Source of the DNA: Ichthyophonus hoferi
Taxonomy: Eukaryota > Opisthokonta > Ichthyosporea > Ichthyophonida > Ichthyophonidae
Assembly: GCA_002751075.1 (NCBI GenBank)
Contig: NAOQ01000056.1
Location: 120,952-162,710 of the forward strand
Direction: 5' to 3'
Length of the DNA: 41,759 bases
The position numbers and the translations under genes were made by a program. Under the pieces are notes generated by a model, which saw nothing but the letters and a program-made list of their open reading frames with translations, made no database searches and was not told the origin of the DNA. This document shows positions 1-12,400 of this stretch, one piece after another (within the stretch, counting starts at the first letter, position 1; each line of letters starts with the position of its first letter).

Positions 1-1062
1 TTTTTTTTTTTGGAACTGAAGTTATTAAATGCTGATTTCACTAGACTTCAATTCAACTGTTTTACTATCTGTTTAATCTAATCGAATTCCCAACATTTTA
101 TAAACATTAGTAAATCTATATTAGGAAACTAATTTGCACAACTAAAATCAATGGTATATAATTATGAAAGGAAAACTCATGATTAAATATACATCGAAAA
201 TAATGTACTAAAATGTGATGCGTCTGTGCACCAGGGAAAATCAATGAGAGATATAGTAAAAGAAAATAATGGTCTACTTACCAAGGTGTTCAATACTACC
301 CACGGAAAACATATAGAACAAAAGGTGGGTAAATATAACTTTTTGAGGAATTAGAAAAGACCACTACCACAACCAGAAAAGGAGTTAAAGTCTCCTGGGT
401 AGCCTGCATATAACTCAAAAGATTTACTGGAATACCTGTAATTCAAGTTCATTATCAGGTGAGCAATATTGAGTTATTAACTTCACAAGGAACACCTAGA
501 ACAGAGAGAAGCAGGAACGAATTCATTGATAGACAGATCATTGTAGAAGTTATCTTCAGAAAATGGTGACGGAATATTAGTGGTATGTGTAGTTTTACAT
601 TACGTGTAAATTACTAACTCACGTGGTTCACATTGATTTGTCGACACAGTTTGCAAGCACTTGCATTAGTGAATTAGCTAATAAGCCATTCAAATAAGGA
701 AACGATTAACATGTAGATCAGACATTTCTAGTGGGTCTCGGTAGTCTCATGAAACTAATAAGAATGTTTATGATTGGTCCCGTTTAAGTTATTGAGCCAA
801 GCGGTACTGGTTAACCAAAAACTAGCACAGCGGTAAAATAAAGTATAAAAGAAAACACAAATCAATAATTAAGGATATACTCACAGGTAACAGCAGAAAA
901 AATGCAAAAGCACTCATAACACACGCAAAACTTTGCATTTAATTATATGTATTTAATACTCGCATCGTTATTGTAGTGTCCAGTGCACCGTTGGCACTCG
1001 CACACGATAATCAGTGCCCAGATTTCTCGCTCGTTCAGAAGTCAGTCAGAGAACTGCCCACT
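1..1062. other. AT-rich gene-poor stretch
   Basis: The window opens on a T run and continues as AT-rich sequence without a recognisable gene. A short open stretch on the plus strand (187-354, ATG at 244, 55 codons) has varied amino-acid composition, but I cannot match it to a family. It may be chance or a remnant. No tRNA, rRNA or terminal repeat was recognised here. Confidence 0.5.
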
Positions 1063-1186
1063 AACATTAAATAGTGATAATAGTTATTATTTACATCGTA
1101 ATATAGCACCCCTTACAGATCGGTCTCGTGGTGTAATTTCCACATTAGCATCTAAGCGAATCAAAGCATCGATTCCTTCTGAATAA
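1063..1186 (+). pseudogene. Fragment of a dispersed repeat family, left copy
   Basis: The reading frame that ends at 1186 closes with a peptide containing NIAPLTDRSRG and STLASKRIKASIPSE. It aligns with NIAPFTDRTHC and GTVAPKQTKVGILPS encoded near 39050-39130 at the other end of the window, in the same orientation. DNA similarity follows the peptide similarity (for example a shared aatatagcaccc). The parent protein is unknown to me and may be an element-derived or a host low-complexity protein. The fragment is short and looks broken. Confidence 0.45.
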
Positions 1187-1254
1187 GAACAGGTATAATT
1201 ACTACAGCCAGTTAAATAAAGAGTTAGTATACGTGCCAACTAATCCTGCCACTC

Positions 1255-1740
1255 ATTTACAGCCTCTAAAAGTCCTAAAGGACTTTCTTGAGTCAGTGGA
1301 AAAGATGATGTTACAAGAGGCGGTACAGGTTGTGATACATTAATACTCGTGGAAGCAACTTGAAGAGGCAGGAACAGAGGATAGTTGCTCCTGGTTTCAA
1401 AAGAAATTGCTGAATGAGTCCCCATCCAGAGGCTTGAATTGGGCACACTGGATGTGCGTATTGGGCAGAGGGTGATGCAACAGGCTGTACAGGTGGTGCC
1501 AGATGTGAAGCCGATTGGGTGAGCATCGTAGCTGACTGACTCTTCTGGGTGGCCAGTCTTTGCAGGAGTGGTGTCATCATTTGCTGTATTTGCATCATCG
1601 TTTCTTCATGTCGCCGATATGTATCGTGTACCTCAGCTTGAAAATAAGTCATTTTTAGAGTTGGGACTCTAGTAGTGAAGTCTCTTGTGGTTGGAATTTG
1701 TATTCAAACGGCAATTGACTTGTATCCTTCATGTTTAAAC
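1255..1740 (-). pseudogene. Fragment of a Gln/Met-rich helical protein family, minus copy
   Basis: The minus strand encodes a Met/Gln/Leu-rich segment (RRHEETMMQIQQMM, LLQRLATQKSQSAT) followed by Pro/Ser/Gln-rich sequence. It is similar to the 96-residue frame at 2260-2550 on the opposite strand (QRREETVMELHQII, KMAVQESQSAT), and similarity continues upstream of both helical segments. The two fragments therefore form an inverted pair about 500 bases apart. The helical, Gln-rich N-terminus followed by Pro-rich sequence would suit an element-encoded structural protein, but no diagnostic motif is present, so the family is left unnamed. This copy looks broken. Confidence 0.5.
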
Positions 1741-2259
1741 TATGTGTATTGAGCAGTGAATGTCCTAAGTAATCAATGGAGCATGTAATGCTAGTAAGTT
1801 CTTTTCAGAGAACTTTCAAAGATAAAGGTGTGCAAAAGGATTGAAACAAAGTACTTCCTGTTTTGTCAAAACTGCTGTTCCTGTAAATGGAAGGAACAAG
1901 ACAAGAGGTTCTCTGCATTGTAGAGCATTGAGGTGCTGCCTGACCTGAAAGGCGGCCAGAGACTCATTATTCTGTATGTAGCTGAGCTATTCTGCAGTGA
2001 AGGCGTGCTGGTCTACAACCTTATAGAAGTCTGTGGTAGCTTTGAACAGGCAGTAACTTAACGCCCTACAATACGGTGAACCTCTCACCCCATTCCTCTC
2101 ATCCACAGGAACAACAGTTTTAGCTATACATGCAGCACCTTTTTCAATCCCTTTGCAAACCTTCATCTTTCAAAAGTTTTCTAAAAAGATTCTATTAGGA
2201 TTACAGGCTTCATTGATAACCCATGACATTCATCACTCAGCACACCTAGCCTAAATATA

Positions 2260-2550
2260 ATGGATACGAATCAACCACCATTCAATTATAAGTCCCAACC
2301 ACAAGAGACTCCACTACCAGATTCTCCAACCATGAAAATAGTTTATCTTCAAGCTGACTTACCCAAAACTAATCAGCGACGTGAAGAAACTGTAATGGAA
2401 CTACATCAAATAATCACCCAGCTCTCTCACAAAATGGCCGTCCAGGAGAGTCAGTCAGCTACGACGTCTCTCCAACCAGTTTCACAATTAGCACAACGTT
2501 CAAGTAAAGCACGGAAATATGTTAAGAGCAGTAAACACATATTATTATAA
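2260..2550 (+). pseudogene. Fragment of a Gln/Met-rich helical protein family, plus copy
   Basis: An ATG-initiated frame of 96 residues opens with Pro/Gln-rich sequence, then a predicted amphipathic helix around residues 38-70 (REETVMELHQ, MAVQESQSAT), and ends in a short basic tail. It is homologous to the minus-strand fragment at 1255-1740. No partner exon, signal peptide or catalytic motif is visible. It is most likely a partial member of a dispersed repeat family rather than a working gene. Confidence 0.5.
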
Positions 2551-4811
2551 CAATAACATTATATGTGTACTCATCTAAGTGCCAAAAATAAATTTTAAAT
2601 ACTAAAAAATTAAAAGAACTGTCATATCAACAAATATTATTTAGAATGGATGTATTGCTTAGTTCAAATATACCTACATTAATACTAAAAATATAAATTT
2701 TTTTCTATCCTACAAGCTAAATTTGTAAATAATAAATCTTAATAAAAAGAATACAAATAAAATTTATGCACAAAATGTTTTAAAAGCGTTTATATTATGA
2801 ATTATCTTACGCTTTAATTTGGTTTTAATATGTCAATTACATAAAATGACAAGAACAATGAAAAAACGTTTTCCTACATCTTAAGTATCTATAAATGATC
2901 AATAAAAATAAAAATTAGTAACAAGAGAAATATTTAAGCATTAATGGATTCACCTCATTTAATTTTTGCCAATGGACTCGAGTCAACGTTTTCTTTAGAA
3001 ATGTTTTACATATTGGATTTTGCTAATTTTTAAATAGTTAATGTCAAATGGCCTAGTGGAAATGATGATCAGTTTCATTATTAACAGATAAATGTGCACA
3101 TACAGCCATAAAAATGTATTACAAAGCATTTCCATTCACCCCAGTTTGTGGTAGTGATCAATGATACATATGATAAGTAGTAGGCTACCGAATGATCCTT
3201 TGGATAGTCACTGGTTGATTCGTTTATAAGAGCATGTTACAGAACAGCTCTGTTTTGTTCCCATTAGTTAAAATGTTAAACTCAAATAATTATCACATGG
3301 CCAACTGGTATTGATGTGAACCAATATTTACATAGTCAGCATGCACAGACTTAGTCTGGATCCTGATTTCGAAGTTGCAAGAAATAACAGCTCAAGTATA
3401 AACACTTAATCTAGTTGGTGATAGTTACGACCCAACAGGGACAAGGGACACCTTGTCAGATTATATATGGGTACAAAAGGATCATCTGCATCAACAGCTA
3501 CCAAGTCAGGATCTTTAGTTATGAGGGAGAAGAAGAAACTCTACATCCAGTTTTCCCCAGACTCAAGTGATAACCAACGCATATCAAGGCAACTCTTTGA
3601 GAAAAACGACGTCACTAGTCCAGGGGCTAATGGTACAAAGTCAAGAGAAACAAGGGAACAAGAGAATCGGCACATGCTTTTTGATTATCAAAAGGAGTCT
3701 ACACAAGCCACAACAGATCGCAAGACTACAGGGCTATGCAGTAGCCAACACTAGATAATAACATTAGAATTTACTAGAAGCGGCATAGTCTTAGTGTAAT
3801 AGGGGTATAACTGCAACCCAGATCTATTACACCAACAACAATATAGTTTTAACCAGTCCTTGATATAGTCTCAAACAGTATTACATTCATTGTATCATTG
3901 AATTACCGGCTTAATCACTAGTACGAACCTGTTAGTCAATACAGATAAAGGTATTACCCTGCATGTAATAACCAAATCAAAAAAAAAAAAAATGAAGAAA
4001 AATCAAAAAAATCAAAAAAAGAAAGCTAACAAGACTATAGCTCAAAATGCAAGCAACATGTACAGCTACCCTTACACACTAGGGTTATTATAGATATTAT
4101 GTATTATGTATTGCTACTTTTATTCTGTATAAGAGGAGCCATAAAATCATCAGGTATTCTGTTCATCTAAGCCACTAAGTACAACAACCCTATTGTACAG
4201 TATATGACATAGTAATTGCCAGCTAACTAAAGTCAGTCAACCATGTAAAATGACTCAGTGCTATTAGTAATAATACATAGGTGTGGTAACATGTTTCTAA
4301 CAAACAATAATAACAACCCTTTAAAATAGCATGTGCAAAAATTGTCCCATAAAGACGGTACAATAAAGTTAAAAATACGTATTAAAGTGTAAATAAGATC
4401 TATAGTGTAGGTAAAATATTTGCAATTACATAAAATATACACCAATAAGAAATGATGTCTGCACCGTGTAACCAATCATATATCATATTCTCATTAAATC
4501 TCAATGCATTTGACCAATAACGATACTAAAATATAATAAAATGAAATTTAAAGACTAAACTAGCCACTCAAGTAATTCAAATAAAAGTAATATCATATGC
4601 AGTCAAGCTATTCTATTCATCATATGAGTGTGTAGCAGTTGTATTATATACAGACCCATATATATAACCTTTGACAACACTACATGCATGGCATTTCAAA
4701 ATGATTATTGCACAACTAAAGCAAAATAAACTATAATATGAAGACCAATATCAATTCTCTGAATAAATCCATTTAAAAAATAAACTGTTATACATCAATC
4801 ATATTCCTCCT
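2551..4811. other. AT-rich intergenic stretch downstream of gene A
   Basis: This is AT-rich DNA with no gene I can defend. A plus-strand frame at 3467-3754 (95 codons, real ATG, rich in Ser/Thr/Lys/Gln) looks like a disordered N-terminus, loosely similar in style to the Ser/Lys-rich start at 38754. It has no recognisable domain. Positions 3979-4022 are an A-rich low-complexity run. The 3' end and any polyadenylation signal of gene A should lie just below 4812, but no clear minus-strand AATAAA was found. Confidence 0.5.
3979..4022. repeat. A-rich low-complexity tract
   Basis: Runs of A interrupted by atg, gaag and tc units. No coding or structural feature is visible. Confidence 0.7.
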
Positions 4812-5031
4812 TTAGGCTGAAGTAGCGGCAGCCTTTGCCGTATCATTGGTAGAGAATCCCATAAAGACCTTTGAAGGTTTCTTCCCTCCCACTCCATAGC
4901 GTCCATTCCACTCATGTAATTTGCTAATACTATCAGGGTCCTGCCCTGCACTGCTTTTAACGGCTTGCAGAGCCGCCTGTAGAGATAGTCACAAAGGAGG
5001 TGAGAGAGAATTTGTACGTTAACAAGAAACA

Positions 5032-5062
<31 letters not shown>

Positions 5063-5848
5063 TCATATATATGGTTAGTAGCAGTAATGACATAACATAA
5101 TGTACTCTACCCTACCTGGAAGTGGCGGGTATGAAGAGTTGGTTTCTTCTTTGTTGTCTGTCCACTCACTGTTTCCTGTTGAATAGTATCTTTCACTGCA
5201 CGGAGGGCAGCCGCTATAGGGATGTGCGTAAGATAATGCAGCGTATTGTAACGTTATGTATTGGAATGTATTTTATTGTAAAGTAATGCAATATATGTAA
5301 TGTGTTGCAATGTAATATAGTGTAATGCAGTGTATCATGTTGTTGTATAGATAGGTATGTGTGGGTAATATAGTGTATTATTAGTGTATAGGTAAGTATA
5401 TAGGTATACATGTGTACCTATATAATCCTTTGTATTTAACTAAAGGTAATAGTTATTGGTATATATTTGCTACTATAGAATACAAGAAAGAGTAAGACGG
5501 AGAGAATAAAGAAACAAAGGTAAGGAATGAAGGGGATAAAGAGCAAAAACTAAAATGATATGTAATAATAATAGCAACAGTACCGCTACAGGTCAGAGGA
5601 GAGACATCAGAGAAAGAGTGGAATAATACAATCTATAAGGAAGAAGTAGTGCAGGGTAAAATAGGGTAGAGTAGGGTAGGGTAGAGTAGGTCGGGGGGAC
5701 GTACCCATACAGAAGTTATTGAGATCAGAGCCTGAGTATTGGGTGGTAATGGCAGCCAGGTGAGACATGGATACATCACTGGCCAGTTTCTCGTCTTTTA
5801 ATATCACTTCTAGGATACGTTGTCTGGCTGCTTGATCGGGTAGATCAA
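4812..5848 (-). CDS. Gene A exons 15-17: AAA lid and C-terminus
   Basis: Exons 5848-5705, 5213-5116 and 4976-4812. They encode VDLPDQAARQRILEVIL, the lid signature TTQYSGSDLNNFC with the helix MAAALRAVKDTI, then HTRHFQAALQAVKSS and the terminal LHEWNGRYGVGGKK. A Ser/Ala/Thr-rich tail closes at the TAA at 4812-4814. This is the normal end of the family (EWN, YG, GG), so the C-terminus is complete. Confidence 0.88.
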
Positions 5849-8800
5849 CTGTAGATAAAGGGAAGGATGGGATGGGAGGAAATGAGAAAAAGAAAGACAG
5901 TAGGAATAACTAGGGAAAGGAAAAAGGTAGCAATCTATACAGGGAGGTAACAATATATATAGAAGTGGGGAGGGAAAGAGAAGGAGAAAGATAAGAATAT
6001 AGGCATATACAGGAGAGAAGGAGACAGAGAAAGAGAGAGGGAGAAAAGGAGTGAATACAGGCCATGTTACCTAGAAGGCGGTAGGGCATACGTCGTAAGA
6101 CTGCATCATCCAAATCCATCGGTCGGTTGGTAGCAGCAAGTACCAATACCCTTGACCCATCTGTCTTTAGCCTGTACATATATATGCCCATGAGTGACTG
6201 TGATTGTCTAGGGGCATAGGGTATGCGGTGATTGGTGTATAGGTAGGTAATCATAATGCCTACTTGGTGATAGGTAGGCTATTAATAGATAGAGGTATAT
6301 ATAGATATATGCCTATGATAACCTATCATACAATGGGAGGGAGGGAAGGAGAGGGAGAGAGGGGAGATAAAGAAAGAGATATAGATAGAAAGTAAGATAA
6401 GGATAGGGAAAGGACTAGATAGCTGGACCTGACAACTAATATAATGACATAGATAGCATAGCAGCCAATAGAATAGTAGGGATCACATGACAACCACTAT
6501 AATGGCGTCAATCACATGGAAAGCATTAGATAAGCGTACATAAAGCCTTCTTACCCATCCCATTCGGCCATAAACTCGTTCAAGACCTCCCTCTTAGTAG
6601 CATATCCATGCTGACTCCTTTGGGCAAAGAGACTGTCTACCTCGTCTAGGAAGATCACACATGGCGCATGTTTACGAGCCAGTGTAAACACAGCCTAGGA
6701 GAAAGTGGGATGAGAGAGGGTAGGTGTACGTATTGTATTATGTTATAGTACACTCTATAGGTATTTCATTACGTTATAGTATACTAGTGTAAACACGGCC
6801 AATGGGAGGGTAGGATGAGAGGAAGAGGGGTAGGCGTGTGTAGTGTACTATAGTATAGTATATAGGTACTGCATTATATATAATATATTATATGCAGTAT
6901 AGAGTTGCATTATTTACACAATATATCATTTTACAATGGAGTATATATACATATACTTATTAATGGACAAATTTAATGGGGTATAGTCTAAAGTTAGGTA
7001 TATATAAGGCACGTGTGAGCGCGAAGAGAATAAAGGTAAATTCGGATAGAGTATTTGTCACGTATTGCATTAGAAAGATGAGGTAGTTAATTTACGCTTG
7101 GGCCACTCATTGAACACAATTAAACTACCAAACTGATAGCATAGTATAATATTATATTAAAATTTAAAATATGCAACGGCCAATATCTAACAATGGTGCA
7201 TAGTCATGTACGGGCTTTACCTTTGCGTTCTTCTCGCCCTGACCTAATGGTTATTGGAAGATGAGAAGAAAGGAATGTTGAAGGAAAGTGTGTGTGGGAT
7301 TATGGGTGGGTATAGAGGTATATGTTAGTAAATGGATATGTAAATCTATAGGTGTGTGCATGTCTAGGGTATGACGCAATCAACCATAGTATTAGTAATC
7401 CATGCCAATTCTACCTTACACTAAGGGTTAGAGGTAATACACCAAAGCCATATATAAGATATATATATATAGACAGATAGAGAGGGAGAGAGAGGGAGAG
7501 AGAGGGATAAGCAGAAAGATAGAAAGATAAAAGGAGAGAGAAGAGAGATAGATAAGTAGATAGAGATGGCTCCCACCTACCTACATACATATCCATAATA
7601 TCCGACATGCTTACGTGCAAGAAATTGCTACCTGACTCAGCCGCTACTGCCTTGCCCAGCATAGTTTTACCTGACCCCCCTTCAATTTACAACCCAATAT
7701 CCTTCTAGCTCATATACCCCTCTAGATACCAATACCTACATTATATATTACTAACACCTTGCCTCTCTGATTAGTATCCCTCTTTAATTAATTAAATGGC
7801 TTTTACCAGGCATACTCCAATAGACCACGTATAATTTCCCTTTTTATTCTAAGATTTATATAGGATCCCCCCATGTGCCGCATTTCCCTTCCTATCGCAA
7901 GGTAGGTCCCTACAGACTCCATGAATGTATATGGCATAGGTATACATGGGTATATATATATGTATAATATATATATAAGTATATGTATGTATTAAATAGA
8001 AATAGGCTAGGCAGGTGATAGATGATAGGTAACAACATCAGTTGCCATTATCTAATAGTGTGAGGTAATTCCAGTGTTTAGGTGGGTTTTACCTGTACCA
8101 GGGGGGCCAAACAGTAATATTCCACTAATAGACCTAGATAACAGACCACTACTGAAGAGGTGAGGACGTTGGAGAGGGAGAGAGATCAACTCTTTTAGTG
8201 TTTCCTTGGTTTTATCCAAAGCTCCAATATTGTCAAACTTTACTTGCAGCTTACCTACAGCAGGGAATAATATGATGTGTAGGGTAGGGTGGAGAAGGGT
8301 GGGTGAGCGTGGGTGCCGTTTATGCTATAGGCTGTTGATCATCAGGCATATTAACTATATTATCTTATCTTATAATATATTGTAATGTGACGTATAATAT
8401 TATAGTATCTTATATTATAAACTATTATATCGCAAAACATTGTATTGTAATATATCGTGCTAAACTATATTATATTATATTTCAGTTTACTCGTAAATAA
8501 TAATTAAGTAGTACAATACAATTTCGTTCAGATTAATCAATAGACGTATTTCCATATTCAGACTCTGATATACATGACAGTACGATGGTCTGACTTGTAT
8601 CTTCCCTCTTGCCCTTCTAAAATGATATGATTAAATCTACATGGATGTGTTCATCCTAATCCTCTATTATAAATTAAACACTAATTATAGAACCAATCAT
8701 AATCCAGGTAGTAATTATAAACATATTGCTATTACCATTAATTACTCCAATTAAAATAATTAATATTAATTACTAGTTCGACGTGATTGGTGTAAAGTAA

Positions 8801-9381
8801 CACCTATGGAGATAATACTTTGTTTGGAATTAATATCTTATATTAACATATGTGTATGTATACGTATAGGTATACGTCCATATGTTGAATACATTCACTA
8901 TGAGTCAAATCTTAGTCAGGTCCACAAAGACAGTAGGAGGTAAAAGCAAATGCTCAAATACATTGCTAGATATAATGTGGGTATGATAGGTTGGGTATAT
9001 ATCTACCTGCAGGCTATAGTATCATAGTATCTATCTATCTATCGACTATATTATTCTGTTATCCTATTATATCTATTTATCTAGACATAAACCTTACCAG
9101 GTGTTAGGAGGTTTGGCAGCAGCTTAGACTCAAATGGATTATAGTTTATATCACTTTCTGTATATGAAATGATATGTTAGGAATAAAACCATTTACAATT
9201 AAAATTTATGGTGTCAAAAGTTTTAAGTACCATGCACTAGGTGCATAACCGTCCTACCCATATAGCCTAGTTTTCACCTTGTTACATTGTTGACATATTA
9301 AATATCCCCTATATCACATTATATCTTACACCATATATACTCCGTTTGCTTTGGGTATGGTTGAGTACATACATACATACA

Positions 9382-9415
<34 letters not shown>

Positions 9416-12400
9416 CATATACATATACGCACCATTTGCTGCAGCCCTTTGAGTACACGTGATCATAAATACATCCACTCCCTTCTGTACATCCTGTGGT
9501 TGTAATACAAACTGGGATCGGTCTATACCAACCACCAATAAAAGATTACTGTTATGTCATACATCCAATAAGGGCGCATGTTCATATTTTTATGTGCTAG
9601 TAAGACACACTAGAAAGGGTTCTTAATGTCTTGTATTAATCTATTCATAGACCAATGAGCATGAATTAACCTATGATTTAAAATATAATGTAGCATAATA
9701 ACATAATACAGCTATCAATTATAATAGGATAGAGTATTAAAAACGCGTAGGAGTGAGGACTGATTATGGATTACAATCGGATAGCAAAAAATATATAAGT
9801 AAAAGGGCCAATCAACGTGATAGCAAAAGGGGGAGCCATGAGGGGTATTGGTAATATGATAGAGAAGAGAGGAGAGGAGAGAGGAAAGAGCAGAGAGGAA
9901 AGACGAGAGAGGAGAGAGTATGAAGAAAAAAAATGCAAGGTGTGAAGGATAAATAGAGATAAATAGAGATATAGACAGATGGAGATATATAAATAGATGA
10001 AGAGGGTGTAGAGTACGGTCACCTACCTTCAGTAGGTACCAGAGCCAATCGATTCACAGCACTACTAGCCGCACACTCAATGATCTTCCTTGCATCAGCC
10101 TCTAATAGGAGTACCTTGTCCAATCCCTTGATCCCTCCTAGGGGTTCATGGCCGAGATTGGCTGAATAAATGGCCTATTTATAGCACAACCAATTAGTAA
10201 TAATGAGATGATAACCCCTTATAGGCATACATATATCCCCTCTAGAAAAAATTACCTCACATGGAAAGGGAAGGGAACAGAAATAAACAGATGAGTGGGC
10301 TTTAATGAAATAGAAATAAAAGCAAAAACAAAAAAAAAGCAAAAAAAAAAAAGCAAAAACAAAAGTAAAAAAAAGTTAAGAATAGAAATAAAACTGAAAC
10401 AAAAATTAAGCATAAAATTATCCTAAAATTGAAATGCAGAGATTAGAAAGAGAACAGAGAGGGAGAGAGGGAACTTAGTTACATGGGCCAATTGGCGATG
10501 GTTATCTCTGGTTGTCATGACGCAGGAGGCGTCTTTCATTTGTTGAATCCTGTTGTCGTTGCCATGTTACTACCCAATTATATAGGCTTATCCCAGAGCA
10601 GTCTTAACCACTTATTAGCAAGAGTTAAAATTTAAATAATATTAGAAATAGTCTAGCTCCGGACGGCATTGTGACCTAATTGGCTGTTGTGTTGTAACCA
10701 TGACTACCTATCCGCAACTAATTTATTGATATATAGTTGGCTAAATATATACGGCAATTTGATAGATAGAAATACATCAATAATGTGGTTTGGGTAGTAT
10801 CGTATAAAAGACTAGGAGCAATGGCCTTGCACGTTATGACATAGCCCTCTGGATAGAGTGGAGTACATACGTATACGTACACATACACTGCTTGGCCATA
10901 GTTGCACTATAGGAATGTGTTATCACCGTGTCCCTTACATTATAGTACATACCCATACCACTAATCTATACCTCTAACACTGTTTGTCTTAATATTCATA
11001 CCCGCTCCTTAACTTATGCCATTGTGAATGGGCTGTGTAGCTCTTTTCTTTGTTTGCTTCTTAATTGCACTAGAGATACAATTAAGGATATAGAGAGAGT
11101 AGAGAAAAAGATATCGAAAAAGAAACAGAGACATAAGGTAAACATAACCATGCCCTGAACACTTAGCCTGCAGCCTCTCACTTACCAGGTAGCCAGGACC
11201 ATAGGGTCTTTGGGGGGTAGGATAGAGATGGCTGTACTGCGAGGGGGCCCTTCCGTGGCCTCCTCCTTGCCCTTGACACCCTTAATGAACGAATGAAACT
11301 TAGCCACGTCATCCTCTTCACCCTCCTCCTCTTCGTTTTCAAAACTATCCGTGGTAGTAGGGGTAGAGGAAGATGTGCTATATGCAGACTGAGCATCGAT
11401 GTTTCGGCTGGGAATGTCATGGGGAATTGATCCAATCACAATGGTTGGTCGACCAGAAGCACGGGCCTGTGTTGCAAAATAATAAGTAGTAAATATATGG
11501 TTGGTTAGCAGTAGACTATAGATTATAGGTATAAGGTATAAGTTGTAGGGTAAATATGACAATGCATCCATAGTGCACTATTAGATATGGCCACAACAGT
11601 ATTAGATAAAAGAGAAAGAAAAATAAGAGATAGAGGGAGAGCTATATATATAAATGGAAAGAGAGAAGGAGTTGGCTTGCTTGCTGCAATAAACCATCTC
11701 CTAACAAAGGACAAAGCCTCCCTAATTATTTAATTAATAAGCCACACTCCATCAGTCAATCTAATTAATAATGATATATTATATTCTCCCCTTACCTTAC
11801 TTATCTGGGTCTGTATAGTGGAGTAATGATTAGCCATAAAGTCCCCTAACCCTCTAATATACAATACTAGGGGTTTCGATTGGTTCTCACTACCCAGGGT
11901 CTTGTTGGCTGCCTGGAACACAAGCTCTAAAGGACCCTTTCCTATTGACCCTTCCAGCTCCTCTTGCTCTGTCTGGCCCATTACAGCACCTAGGTAGCCA
12001 ACCCTGTTACTACTTCCCTTGCCACTATTCTCCTTCTCCTTTCTTCATCTCTTTCTCATTCTCTCTTTCTCCCTATCTCTCATACTCTGCTTCTCTGTTT
12101 CTACCCCACCATCACTCGTTCTTTCGGCATTGCCATCTTTATCTCGACCCTCCTACTAGCTCGTACAGTTTATAATCATATAATAATATATATATATATA
12201 TATATACAGGATGGCCCTACACCCTCCCTCTTTCTATCATAGTATGACACGGTCAATGTTATAGAGCCATAGTATACCTAGAGAACATCAGCATGTAAAC
12301 CCACAAAGTAAAGACATATATTATAGTAGAGTGATATGGAGGGTCAGGCAAGGCATATAACTGAATAGTATACTCCAATAGAATACAAGTATGTAACTGC

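Noticed and set aside
4233-4475. 80-codon minus-strand frame downstream of gene A
   Set aside because: Hydrophobic, AT-driven composition with no recognisable motif.
4799-5062. Minus-strand frame beginning with a Cys-Val repeat
   Set aside because: The start is a translation of the (CA)n tract in intron 16. Only the real exon 17, in another frame (4812-4976), is coding.
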